DNA of 64,000 nucleotides from Tubulanus polymorphus. Lineage: Eukaryota > Nemertea > Palaeonemertea > Tubulaniformes > Tubulanidae. Made by a program: the position numbers and the translations under genes. Shown here in pieces: positions 36,688 through 48,483 of the stretch. The notes beneath the pieces were generated by a model. The model worked only from the letters and a program-made list of their open reading frames with translations. It was not told the DNA's origin and did not search any database. Within the stretch, counting starts at the first letter, position 1, and each line of letters starts with the position of its first letter. The DNA lies in contig NC_134029.1 in the NCBI RefSeq assembly GCF_964204645.1, positions 20,788,450 to 20,852,449 of the forward strand, given 5' to 3'.

Positions 36688-38342
36688 TGTAAAAGCAACC
36701 TGTAACAATCGAATTTGGCTTAAAATGACTGAATGTTGTCGAATGGACAATGATCCAATAGTTTTAGTATCTATAGCTGTTGGGGCGTTCGTTTGTGTTC
36801 CCATAACTGGACCGTAACGTCTGGTATTCCAACTATCAACAGACTAACTGTTAACAGAATTGCTGGGATATTGAAAGGATCTAAGCTACACCCCCAAACT
36901 CCAACTACGAGCTCCAATGTAATAATGCTAATTGAAAATTTAAGTCAGAAAAACTTTTATTCAGTTACGAAGTGGATGGGGATAGGATTAGGGTAAGGTG
37001 AGGTACTAGGTAGTTAAAATATTGGGTTGGTTTTCAGCGAGCCCAGTGGTCTGAAGTGGGAAGACGCTGCGCTAGTAATTTACTGGCCCGGTCCACACTT
37101 TCCTCAAATTTTCTGAGTCACGCACCTGTGTGCACATGCGCGGCGTAAATCAGCGACGATGTACGGTAAAATAATGGAAATAAACACACTGCCGTATACA
37201 GTAAAATATCCACCGCGTTTTAGTTAGGCCTTCCTTTTCTGCTTTTTTATTCAATTTTGACAATTATTGAGGAATTTTGACTCTTTTCGAGGCTTATATT
37301 TCGACAAAAGTTACAGACAATAGTCAATGGGACCGGCTTGATTTCGAGCACTCTTTTATTTACCGATAAAAGGTGGTTTACACGGGTTAATCCAGAGTTT
37401 TCGCCGTACTCAGTGTTATTTTTCTAGTCAGACATGGGCGCCGCCATACTTGGTAACGTATAAACAGTAGTGCCGAACGGGAGAGCCATCTACGACACTG
37501 GAGCCAGTCACCTGTAAGAGTTCAACGAAGACAATCTAACTGGCGCTCCAGAATCGGGTGATCAAAAAGTGGCTCATTCAACAACTCGGGATTGATTGGA
37601 TTTTCGGTTAAGGTTAGCGGGTTAGAGGAAAGACTGAAGGTCGTAGACGAGTTGTAATTTAAGTGTCACCTGTGGCATGTGGCAGTAGTAATTGATAGCG
37701 TTATTAATTAGTACAATTAGCTTGGGCAAGCAATCATAGTATTTTGAAAGGCAGTAATTAAAAGGGTTTTTGATGTTTTCTAATGTTTGTACTCTTTGCC
37801 AAAATTCGTTCAGTTTGATAGAGTAGAGAACAATTAATTAGGCCAGGATTGGCATTTCATTTATGACATGTGACCAAAATGTGAATCGTAAATAATTAGT
37901 AAATTAGCCTGTAAACTCTGACGTGGAGTATTGTTTAAACCCATTGTATACAAAATTTAACAGATTAAAAGCAAGTTTTATTTATCAAAGATTAGAAAAC
38001 TCAACGTAATTGAACTCTCACTAGTCTAGATAGATTGAGAGTTTGAAACGTTGTGTATCTTAATTCTTGATAGGTCTAAATAAAATTTGCTTTTAATCTT
38101 TTTAATTTTGTATACTAAGGTATTGTGGGTTTCAAACTTAAACATGATAGGGAAATTTACTTATGATATTTGTCCTAATGTAATGATTGACGTACATTAG
38201 GGGCCTAATGCTTTGTGAAACCGTGAATCCATCATTGTCTATTGTCGCAACGCTATAACCAGTCAGCAGTCAGGTATATATCTTCCTAGGTGCAGCTTGT
38301 TTATCTTCTTTCTGACATTGCTTATGATTGCAGTTTTTGGTA
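36688..38342. promoter_or_regulatory. Divergent intergenic region between TTC6-like gene and SRBD1
   Basis: Both coding starts are preceded directly by splice acceptors (36699 on the minus strand; 38332-38333 on the plus strand). Each gene therefore probably has an untranslated or short first exon inside this 1.65 kb. It also holds a fold-back element at 37933-38137. No specific core-promoter motif can be supported. Confidence 0.4.
37933..38137. mobile_element. Long imperfect fold-back element upstream of SRBD1
   Basis: Arms of about 80-90 bases pair almost end to end. Left blocks GTTTAAACCCA, GTATACAAAATT and GATTAAAAGCAAGTTTTATT are met inverted on the right by TGGGTTTCAAAC, AATTTTGTATAC and AATAAAATTTGCTTTTAATC. 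The centre (CTCTCACTAGTCTAGATAGA) is itself nearly palindromic. Noncoding; MITE-like. Confidence 0.7.
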
Positions 38343-41300
38343 ATGGACACATTCGGAGAAGAAAAGCTTGATGTCGAACCGGACTGGAAATGCGAAGAAC
38401 TCATCGCTGATAAATGTCATCTCGAATTATGGGCCGTCAAAAATGTAATGAAGTTACTCGACGCCGATAACACTGTTCCATTCATCGCTCGATATCGTAA
38501 AGAAATGACTAATAATATGGAAGCCGAAACTATTCGAGAGGTTGAGAGCTCGTATGAAGAACTGAAGTAAGAAAATGAGATGATTGACGATAATAATATC
38601 GCTTTAAAGCAATGGAATCATTAACATTAATGAGCAAAATCCACAGTTGATGATTTAAGAATTTATTCTGACATTTCTGAAGTTTTGAATAAACTTCATC
38701 GGAGAAACCAAAAACAGTTTTGATTTTCCTTTCTCTGATAATGAAGTTTAATAAAAACTTTGAAACTGCCAGAAAAAATTCTTAAATTATCAACGTTGGG
38801 TTTCGTTCATTAACTCAGAAATACCGAGATTAACATCATTCTACCAGTCGGAATTATCAACACTTGTTTATGACATGAGTCAACATTGTTTACAATCTAC
38901 TGTTGCCAGTATGTTTTTGAATTAATTGATAATGACGATTAGCTCGTATTTACTTACTGCAGGAATGTTAAGAAAAAAATAGCGACTGTTATGACCAGCA
39001 TAAAGAAATTGGAGAAGTTGGATAGAACAATAGCGAGCATTTTGAAAAACTGTCAAACAGTTCGGGAAGTTGAAGAAGTGGTCAGTATTAAAGAAATGAA
39101 TATCATTTACCAATAAAAAGCCTAGGTTAATCAGGGTATCCACAACTCCTTTATTTCTTAAAAACCTCTGAATGGAAAATGCTTTAAAACCTGAAACCTG
39201 AAACTCCTTTAAAACTCATTCAATTTTTGTAAAAAGGCAATTGGAAATGTTAATAGCTGTACAGCGGACTCTGCCCAAATTGGTGCAGATTTATTCTCTA
39301 ACCAATTAGGCAGTCACCAAATTATAAAACAAGTTAGAGTAGGTATAGAATTGAAATGTGCTTAACAACCCACCCAAAAAATATTTTACCAAGATAAACA
39401 GTCCCGATTTAGGAGGAGTCTACTGTAATTGGGATATAAGAGTGGTTCAGACACTCCTCAAAATTTGAAATTTTCTGTTTTGAAACTTATATCAAGGAAT
39501 GACTAATCTGTAGGATCCCTGTTGATAAGTATCTTGATGATTTAATTTCAGTACGCTCCGTATAAACCAGGTTCTAAACGTTCATTAGCCGAACGTGCCC
39601 GTGAACTAGGTTTAGAAGATGTAGCGATGAATGTTCTTCGAAATCCACAAAGACAAGTAGATTTTTGCAAGTTTCTTCGAACCGGAACAAAAGGTTTGAT
39701 TTTTTAATCTAAAATGCAGTGACATCTGCATCAATGGATGAAAATTATAGATTTTGATTATGTATTCGCTTTAAAGATAATCCCTGTCAGATTTTATTGT
39801 CTGAATTTAGGTTAAGATAATTTAGATGGCATTCCCTTAATACGTTCAATATTTGTCGATAAATTTTGCGTTCAGGGCTTTCAACGATTGCTGAAATAAA
39901 ATCTGGGGTTCAGCACGTAATAGCGGATATCATCGCTAAGGATAAAGATATAATGAATGGATTACGAAAGTTGTAAGTTTGATAACCGTAACCTGTCATT
40001 TGTACTCAATAACTGTATAAAAAAAAGTAGCTCATTTTTTGTTGTACTGTTGGCCTAGTTTTGCTCATGCGAGTGTATCTTATTTCTGTTTAATGAAGAT
40101 TCGATAGCTCCTTTGTTCGGATTGAGTCTCATGAGTCTAAAACTGTAAAGAAAGGTGCATCGGAAGAGACAGCAAAAAGACCAGCGGCCAAAACGAAGTC
40201 TAAGACGGCCGTTCCGTCGAAAGAGACTATTCCGGAAGAAACTGCTGCAAAGTATCAGCAGTATTTTGACTTCAGCTGTAACCTCAAGCAAATCAAACCA
40301 CATCAGGTACCGGTATACGCTGTCGAAATCAGACTACTTGTAGTCTACCCTCAATATGAGGATTTAACTACAAAAATATGTTTAACTGACATTTCAGATA
40401 TAATACCTCTACCCGTCTTCAGGGATTGATTTGAAGAGAAAATGTTTTGATAAATCTCAGCAGATGGGTAGAAGCGTTATACCAGTTTTAAACCATCATA
40501 TCATGGGTCTTTTATAAATATTGTACAATTTGTTCATTCCTAAGGATTTGATGTATAGTAACTTAAACTTGCTTTATTTAGGTTTTGGCGCTAAATCGAG
40601 GTGAAAATAAGAAGGTATTGACAGTCAAAATCAACATTCCTCGACAAATCAAGGATGAGCTGTCGAACTTGGTCAAACGCAAATGGCATCACGTCGATAG
40701 AAATAGCATCGTTAGAGACAGCGTCGAAGATGCCTATAAGAGAATTATTGAACCGAGTTTGATTCGACATTCGAGGTAAGGTGGTGAACTGAACTGTGAA
40801 ACGATGTCAGTTTCAAGTCAGACAATGGATCTATTTGAATTATTTTTTGTAGAGCCGAATTGACGAAAGAAGCAGATAAAGCTTCGATCGATGTTTTCAC
40901 GAAAAATCTCTCGCGTCTGTTATCAATGCCGCCCGTACGAGGAAAAGTTGTCATGGGTCTTGATCCTGGATTCAAACACGGCTGCAAATTAGCTGTCACC
41001 TCTCCTTCGGGTATGAATGGTTTCTTAGCAGGTGCAAAAATCTACTAAAAATTTCTCATAATTTTCAAGTTGTATTGTATTTGATATTATGTAGGTCAGG
41101 TTCTGCACACTGAAATCGCCTACATTCATTCCACTAATAACAGATACGAACTAGATAAGATCATCAGTATTGTACAGAAACACCGGTTGGATTTTTCATT
41201 TATTCTCTTTACTTCATATTCTCCACGATATTTCTTTCCAATTCATTATGTGAAAACAGTAGCTTTGTTCTATTTTCAACAGGGTTCAAGTTATCGCGAT

Positions 41301-43624
41301 AGGTAATGGTACCGCTTGTCGTGAATCGGAAAACTGTATCTCGGATATGATTAACAAGAATGCATTTTACCCTTTAGATGTAGTGTACTGGTAAGCAAAT
41401 CTGACTTACGATATTACGTTTTATACAAGGTTTCATATTATCCATCAATGGATTACACGTTTGATATTGTAGTATTGTTAGCGAGAGTGGTGCATCAATA
41501 TACAGCGCTTCAGATGTTGCCAAAGAAGAATTACCCGATTTAGATATCAGTTACCGTGGAGCAGGTCTGCACGAATGATACCTTACAGAACCGTAACATT
41601 TTCTATATTCTGTAATATCATGAATCGATAATTTATTCAATTTTAGTGTCGATCAGTCGTAGACTGCAGGATCCTTTAGCAGAATTAGTCAAAATAGACC
41701 CAAAACATCTCGGTATCGGAATGTACCAGGTATTTGCGTTCAGAGTTTTTGACAAAGTATACAAGATTAGATGTACACATTGTGAAGTAATATATATGAA
41801 TCACGTTATTCTGTAGCACGATGTTCCTGAAAATAAGTTAAAATTAGCGCTCGGTAACACGATAGAAGACATCGTCAGTTTTGTCGGAGCTGATTTGAAT
41901 CTATCTTCGCAATATCTACTCAGGTAAATGAATTCATCGTATGTATCTATCTAAAGCCCGGCTACCTTTTCAGAAATTTGATACTTATCGATCTAGCAGT
42001 TCATTTTCTATTAGAAAATGTTTCTTCGAGTCCAAGTAGAAGAACGGTGATGAAGTTGTGTCAAATGTCCGAGTAGGTCCACAGAAGCGCACCCAGAGAG
42101 GAGTTTGGGGGTTTAAACCCCTTTTCTGACCAAGTGCTATTTTGAAAGTCACAGGGGAATAATTCCACTCGACATTGATCTATGTATAAAACAGTAAAAT
42201 GCACTAAAATTGCATAAGAATGTACCCAAATTTCAAAATTTTCTCGGGTAAAATCTCCCTTTCAGCATGGATCCGCCCTGGTCCACTCCATTATGATACC
42301 AGCATTAGTCTAGTGTATCTTATGTGTGTTCTACGGTTTTTCGGTCCTAGAGTAAACTAACATTTACTGTATTTCATTCAATCCACTTCAGACACATTGC
42401 CGGAATTGGACCGACTCTAGCCAAGCGAATTGTCGAACATCGCGAAAACATGGGCTTATTCGTCAACAGAGAACAACTGCGCAACGTCAAAGGCCTCGGG
42501 CCAAAAACGTTCAAACAATGCGCCGGATTTGTAAGAATTCTACCGCAATCGAGTCATCACGGCAACAATCACGATGAAGTTCATAGCGCTACGCTGGGTA
42601 GAAAACGTAGAATAGCAACCGACGATGGACCGAGATCGAAGAAGTCTAAGTTAGACGAGCTCATGAACAGAAATCCTTTAGATATGACTATTATTCATCC
42701 AGAGTCGTATGGATTGACACGAAAGTAAGTACGTTAACAAAACTTCACTTGAAATAGACTATTTTATGCGCATAATTTTTCTTACCAGGTATGTTCTTTA
42801 TTTTTTAAGGCTTTTAGATGAAATACCAGTAAGTTTGGATGAGATCGGGAATGCTCAGTTTACATCACAAATTCAAAGATTTATTGCCTTCAATAGTAAA
42901 TATAATTTCTTATCAACATGCATCGATTTTCACAGCGCTGATCTGGATTTAAAAATCGCAATATATTTATTTCTTTAGGTATGGAGAGCTTAGCCAAGAA
43001 ACACAATGTTGGAGAGCCAACAGTTTGTACAATATTGAATGCTCTGAAACATCCTATTGATTATGATCTTAGAGAAGGTACTAAAATTCTTTTAGGTTCA
43101 GTCTAGATTACCTGACTATTAGAGTTTAAGTGAAAATAACTATTTCCAGCTCACTTGGGACTTTTTAAGTCCCAGCAAGCTATTGCGTCTGCACTTTTCA
43201 TCTGTCCGTTGGTTAGTCCATCCGTAGATGGAATCAAGTTATTTTGGGAAGTTTTGAAAGACGCAGTAATGGATTGTCTTAAAATTTGGTTTACACATAA
43301 ATCTACTCAAAATGGGACCACAAATGCTTATTCAGGTGGTATTAATCTCTTTCAGAATTCGAGAAACCTTTGTTTAAGAAATCAGCTATGAGCATAGATG
43401 ATTTGAAGGTGAATTTGACGGTAACCGGTCGCGTTTCGAATGTAACTCATTTCGGCGCATTCGTCGATATCGGCGTCGGTATGGACGGTCTCATTCACAA
43501 CAGTCAAATGAAAGGACAGAAAATCCAACTGGGAGATCGAGTAGATGTCGTAATCTTAAGTGTTGACAAACAGCGAAAACGTATCGGCTTAAAGATCGAC
43601 AGAAATCGACCAAAAAATCGGTAG
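38343..43624 (+). CDS. SRBD1: S1 RNA-binding domain-containing protein 1 (Tex-like)
   Basis: Sixteen exons join in phase to 802 residues: 38343-38566, 38963-39080, 39552-39693, 39876-39972, 40099-40306, 40582-40775, 40853-41010, 41095-41185, 41283-41390, 41473-41564, 41647-41729, 41817-41923, 42392-42724, 42810-42895, 42979-43077 and 43356-43624. Domain order is that of bacterial Tex. An N-terminal helical region ([10 protein letters not shown]) comes first, then a YqgF/RuvX RNase-H fold from about residue 360 ([17 protein letters not shown]). Next are helix-hairpin-helix repeats at about 541-592 ([30 protein letters not shown]) and a C-terminal S1 domain at about 727-795 ([20 protein letters not shown]). 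A basic disordered insert (GRKRR, RSKKSK) after the HhH could be a nuclear signal. The vertebrate protein is about 995 residues; an acceptor directly before the ATG allows an upstream exon. Its function in animals is not well defined; the fold predicts nucleic-acid binding. Confidence 0.94.
38625..38813. mobile_element. Fold-back element in SRBD1 intron 1
   Basis: Two arms of about 90 bases are imperfect reverse complements of each other. TTGATGATTTAAGAATTTAT, GTTTTGAATAAACTTCAT and GGAGAAACCAAAAAC on the left are matched inverted on the right. It fills most of the 396-bp intron and has no coding content. Confidence 0.7.
43140..43345. repeat. Probable dispersed repeat fragment in the last SRBD1 intron
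   Basis: The block GCTCACTTGGGACTTTTTAA followed by GTCCCAGCAAGC, with the CTGTCCGTTGGTTAGTCCAT stretch, has higher complexity than the intron around it and an ORF of 78 codons with no domain. It has the look of an inserted repeat, but no second copy is in this window. The exon at 43356 starts 10 bases later. Confidence 0.3.
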
Positions 43625-44174
43625 AAACCGAATCTGCAGTATCTGTGCAATCCATTATGCATACTACTTAGTATTAATTGTTATGAATCCTGGATTTCAG
43701 GGTATGATGTATTCACGTTTGCATTTCTTTGTTATCTTCCTCGTCTTTCAAAGAGAATTAAAATGTTTTTTTTAGTTTAATTCATGTTTACACTTCTAAG
43801 TAAAATCCTGCGGCAGAAAAACACTGACCTCACGAAGCTGTATCCACGCGATATAATCCTCATTAGATAGAGATGGAAAATACTATCGGTAAGATTTCTT
43901 AGAAAAATTCTTTATTTTACAATAGTTTAGTATTCCATAAACGCAATATGCAGATTCCGTATAAAAACGAACCTGCATTGACACAATAGTACGAGATACG
44001 ATACATGTAACATGATTCGTGAATAATGAGCTCTAATTATTTACACAGATACAAATCTTATTTCCCGAGCTCTTTATTTACGGTAATATCATTTATCACA
44101 AGATTTCCTTACACTACTTACAAAGTCAATCGATAATTTGGGATGTTATATTTTGAACGACCGACTGATAGGAT
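43625..44174. other. Shared 3' region of convergent SRBD1 and CCNK
   Basis: The stop codons of the two genes are 550 bases apart, so both 3' UTRs lie here. AT-rich, no further gene. CCNK 3' UTR sequence on the minus strand near 43900-44170 and SRBD1 3' UTR from 43625 may nearly meet. Confidence 0.5.
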
Positions 44175-47100
44175 TTATCGTCTCGGTGGTGGATGACGGC
44201 CAGACATTCGAGGAGGCGGACCTCCGGATTGGGGTGCCGGTGGTTTATAACCCTGCTGCCCCTGATAACCGCCGCGACCGCCGCTGTATTGATTTTGATA
44301 TTGTCCGTACGGCTGAGGATTATTTCCGTATTGTTGGAACGGAGGTGGCGGCTGATTAGGAACGTGTTGACCTCTATTAGTTGGATATCCTCCGCCCGGT
44401 TGTGAATTCGGAGGAGGTGGATAAGGCTGTTGGTTGCCGGGGAAGCTAGGTCGCGGTCCACCGGGGTATTGTTGCGGTGGTTGTTGATTCGATGGCGGCG
44501 GATATGACTGACCGACCGGGTACGGTTGCTGATTACCGGAGAATGGTACAGCTTGATGATGATTGGGTGGTGGCGGTTTGTAATTAGGCGGCGGTTGACT
44601 AGACGGGTAAGCGGGATTTTTTCCAGCATTCGGAGGGGGCGGTGCCGGATACTGTTGTTGAGATCCGGTCGGATATTGACCAGTTTGTTGCTGATATCCA
44701 GGCGGATAGTTATAATGCCCTTGTGTCTGCGCCGGATATTGAGACTGTTGTTGAGGATATTGGTATCCGGCTTGCTGCGTGTATCCAGGTGGTGGATATC
44801 CCTGCTGTTGAGTGTATCCGGGCTGCGCGGTACTAGTCGGCTGGAAACCAGCTGCCGGTTGACTGTATTGTTGAACAGGCGCGGGTTGCTGTCCGGTAAA
44901 TGCGCTAGTAGGAGGAACAGCTGGGGGAGGCTGCTGCTTATTGGAACTGATTAACGTCTGAATAGATTGAGCACCTTCCGTCGACATGAACGAGTTCGAA
45001 TACATCTGAGTTGAAATGTAAGGATTTTGCGAGGAAAAAGTCTCTGGTTTCTTCAGTTGATAACCGGTAACGTCTAAACCAGGCTGAGTTGAAGGCGGTA
45101 GTGGTGGCTGAACTACATGCGGTAGAGGTGCTGGCATCGGAGGCAACTTCTTTTCTGTAAAAGCAGATAACACAATCGGGTTATCAATATTATCAATACT
45201 GATTGTTTTGCGCGTGCATATTTTTTTATATCGAAGCAAAAAGAGAAATTTGTGCAGGTAAAACGTATTGAAGCAGAGCAATTGCGAAATTCCTCTAAGT
45301 ACCGGTACATATAGCAGTGCCTTAATAAATAAGCAAATACAAACAACTATACATGATCTACAATACACTAACGTAACGTGGAAAGCCTGAAACCGAGCAA
45401 TGAGGTAAAAATCTAATCTAACCCATCCTCGCTTGCCAGGGTTTGATTGCCTCTCACATCAACGCAAACTCTGGCCGCAGTTCCTTCATTGGTCTATTAC
45501 ACCGCCCAAGAAATCACGGCGGACTGGTTGCCACTCAGTGGCTACCAGTCTATATATATCTAGCCCATCAGATGCATTGCATTGATAAAGCGAATTGACT
45601 GGCTTAATACAGAGTCTGGTGGCCACTGAGCAGCAACCTGTCGGCCAAAGTAATCATTGGCAAGGGTCTGCGGCCAAGGTTTGTGCTGGTGTGAGCTTTG
45701 GCGGGAGGCAATCAAACCCTGGCAAGCAAGGATGAATGTAACCATGCATATACACCATATCACACCCATAACATTCTTTTCAATACAATACAAAGAGTAC
45801 ATTCGTATAGAAGTAAATTAATTAATAGAAGCCTAATGAGATACACAATAGAATAGTCGAGATAGAACTCAAATGTGGGTAGGGAAAAATCAAAGCTACA
45901 ACATAGACACATATAATTAATACCTGCTGGAGGGGGAGGTGGTTGACTCGGAGGCTCTGGTTTAGGGACCTTTGCAGGAGGAGGACCTGTTATAGAAGTT
46001 AATGAAATTAAAGAATTCTGACTTTCAACGAAGGATGGGGAAAAGGTGATGCCTATTCCTATTAGATACGATCAAATACCATTTAATCATCTAAGTTTAA
46101 ACGTGCTAACGTAGCTGAACATACCTGGTTCTTGAGGGGTGGCAGGACGAGATTGTTTTGTTCCATTCTGCGAGTGTGAATCGTCGGGTAACGGAGGACC
46201 GGGGTAGTGCTGCTGTTGTGGAACGGGAGCGATAGGCGGCGATACCGTACGAGGCTTAGACGCCGGCGCGTCGCTCGTGTATAGATCTAATACTTGATGG
46301 CAGACATCTAGAAATATCAAAGACAAACTCATCAAATTGCTATCTTCTAATTTTTTTGGCAGTGGAATTACTAAGCAAATAAATGTACCTTCTAAGAGTT
46401 CTTTACTGGAATCTGGCACGAAGCACTCCCACCATTTCTCACCGGGCTTTTTACCGGACCAATCAGTTATTTCGAACTTCGATAATCGACTGGCCAAATA
46501 CAACAACGAAACTCCGATAATATCCGGTTCCCATTGTAGACTCAGCATCGTACACATACTGAAATATATCAAAGAAAACAAAATATGAACAGATAATGAT
46601 GTGGTATGGGCGGGAATCAGTATACATAATTTTTAAGAGTTTTTACCTGTCGTTGATAAATGTCCAAGCCATCTGAATCATACTATTAACCTTTTCCTTG
46701 TCTCCTATAAGCAAGGACACACGCATTCTTTAAATACTGAATATTCATATGAAGTGAGTCTTTTTTTCTTAGGTGAAGAGCAAGCAGAGAAAATAGCGAT
46801 TCACAAACCTTTGATGAATTTGGCATATTTCACGAGGTAGTGATATGGGTGACTGACTTGCAAGTCGAATTTGATAGTTTGAAGTAAAATTCTCTCCAAA
46901 GTCATCACTTCTTCCTAAAAGCACAATCAAAAATATGTTCCTTCGAAATATGAATAAACCAACAATTTCCAAATAAATAATTCGAAAAATTCCCTTAGTG
47001 AGATAAAATCACTTTTTGAAGGAAAAGGGAACTGTCGATATACATATGTCCTAACAAATGATTCTTGGAAAGTTCGAAATTCTGCACACATTTGTTATAT

Positions 47101-48199
47101 TCTAAAAAGATAATCATTTACCTTTGGGTCGTTTCCGAAGACAGCAAACTGTTCCCGAGTCAGCATTGAGCTGGCTGTCCTAATGATATCTTTACATTTC
47201 TTGGGAGTTTCTTCAACTTTGCCGGCCAAAAATAGACAGCAAGCTCCGGTTACCTACAAATACAAAGTAACCTGTAATGCACTGGGTCCAGTTCCACAGT
47301 TCCGAGTTGAGATTCAACTCTTGATGAACTAACTTTAACTCAGAGTTAACTAACAACTGTGGAACTGGGTCCTGATGTGTACTATACGAACATGATCTCA
47401 ATGAGAATGGTTGGGTATTCCAAACTAGAGTTAAGCCTAAGAGCTTATATCTAATACTTACGTATCTGTGGAAATTTTTGAAGGAATGGAACATGTAAAA
47501 CCTATGGAAATAGACGACTCCGGTGCTACAAGCATCGTACCTCCTGAGACATTCAGTTAAAGAAGTAAAATACTTATTTCATATCAAATGACATAAATTT
47601 TGCAATGTAGATAATTTCTAAGACCTTACAGATCAAACTTAAGCCTAGCGCACATCGACACTGCGATTGGAGACAACTAGTTGCAAGGCAGTTTTCGGCG
47701 CATGAGAGGAACTGGCTGGATACGATCAGTTGCTTGAACGTGTCGATGTGAGCGAGCTTGCGATTGGTAAACGTCGATCTATCTCCAGTTCAAGCCAGTT
47801 GCCCATGTTCTACTTTTGAGCAACTGGTTGTACTCAATCGCAGTCATATCCGTCGATGTGCGCGCTCTGGATCTCGACGATCGACACGCGCCATGCAGTT
47901 GCTGCAACTGACCGGTTGTATAGATTTCGATGTGCGCGGGGTAATCGTTCGGTAGCAACTAGTTGTCTCCAATCACAGTGTCGATGTGCGCTAGGCTTTA
48001 GAGGAACAACGATTAGAAAAGATTATTAGATATTTGGTTCTTCGCCTTTTGGAAAAGGATACAGCCCGAGTTTTGTTCCGCAGTCGATGATAAATCTTGC
48101 TCCCTCTTTGCGATACCTGGCCTCAGTTTCTGGGTCGATATTATCTTTATACGAAGGTGTATAACGCAGATCTTTCTTCTCGTAATACCAACACGGCAT
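44175..48199 (-). CDS. CCNK: Cyclin K
   Basis: Nine exons join in phase to 636 residues: 48199-48063, 47543-47462, 47253-47122, 46914-46809, 46704-46647, 46558-46389, 46307-46125, 45986-45924 and 45154-44175. Residues 1-235 are the tandem cyclin fold, very close to vertebrate cyclin [29 protein letters not shown]-type helix, [46 protein letters not shown] and [20 protein letters not shown]. Cyclin K activates CDK12 and CDK13, which phosphorylate the RNA polymerase II C-terminal domain and support long-gene and DNA-repair-gene transcription. The tail (residues about 240-636) is Pro/Gln/Tyr/Gly-rich with GYTQQ-GYPPP-type units and ends in an RGG-like, Arg-rich stretch. It is longer than the human tail (580-residue protein). 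The start MPCWYYEKK lacks the roughly 20-residue vertebrate N-terminus. An acceptor at about 48240 implies a 5' UTR exon. Confidence 0.96.
45424..45734. mobile_element. Long fold-back element in CCNK intron 8
   Basis: The left end CATCCTCGCTTGCCAGGGTT and the right end, inverted CATCCTTGCTTGCCAGGGTT, differ at one base. Similarity continues for about 130 bases on each arm (TGATTGCCTC, then TGGCCGCAG and GGTTGC-CTCAGTGGC). The whole 311-bp element is close to one large palindrome with an AT-rich centre. Noncoding, MITE/foldback class. The flanks ATCTAACC and AATGTAACC are similar but not adjacent enough to call a target duplication. Confidence 0.8.
47284..47372. repeat. Short inverted-repeat element in CCNK intron 2
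   Basis: GGGTCCAGTTCCACAGTT at 47284-47301 pairs with AACTGTGGAACTGGGTCC at 47355-47372; only one base pair is unmatched. The inner parts (GAGTTGAG...CTCAGAGTTAAC) are also partly complementary, so the 89 bases form an almost continuous hairpin. Confidence 0.8.
47642..47997. mobile_element. PIF/Harbinger-type MITE in CCNK intron 1
   Basis: Terminal inverted repeats of about 42 bases (AGCCTAGCGCACATCGACAC at the left, GTGTCGATGTGCGCTAGGCT at the right, exactly complementary) enclose 356 bp. The element is flanked on both sides by TTA, at 47639-47641 and 47998-48000. A 3-bp TTA/TAA duplication is the signature of PIF/Harbinger transposition. The interior has further TCGATGTGCGCG subrepeats and no ORF of note. 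It is GC-richer than the intron and little decayed, so insertion is probably recent. Confidence 0.85.
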
Positions 48200-48483
48200 C
48201 TTCGACCTTGTTAAGAGAATTTGCTCGCTCACCGCTATCTGAAGAATCGAAAAATAATGTTGACATTCATTAACAATCAAGATGTTAAAAGTGTTAGTGA
48301 TATTGGTCGGTTGATACTGGATCCGTATAATCATTGCAATTAAACTAAGCGAATAGAGCAAAGACTACCGGCAACACGGAAGTGAACAGTAATTCCCTTC
48401 CATGAAGCTTTAACGGAGCAACATCCGAAAAGTGATGATAGCTATGAATATAATATATATTAGTCATCAATATTTACCTAGAA

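Noticed and set aside
37040-37105. tRNA-like segment (GAGCCCAGTGGTCTGAAGTG...) between TTC6 and SRBD1
   Set aside because: It has an A-box-like start, but no GGTTCGAATCC B-box at the right distance and no closing acceptor stem. At best a tRNA-derived SINE scrap.
38328-38342. Upstream in-frame ATG giving MQFLVMDTF for SRBD1
   Set aside because: That ATG spans a splice acceptor (GATTGCAG/TTTTTGG) and is probably intronic; the ATG at 38343 is used instead.
44138-44954. ORFs opposite and out of frame with the CCNK tail exon (142 and 167 codons)
   Set aside because: By-products of the GC-rich, repetitive Pro/Gln-coding exon; the in-frame cyclin K tail explains the sequence.
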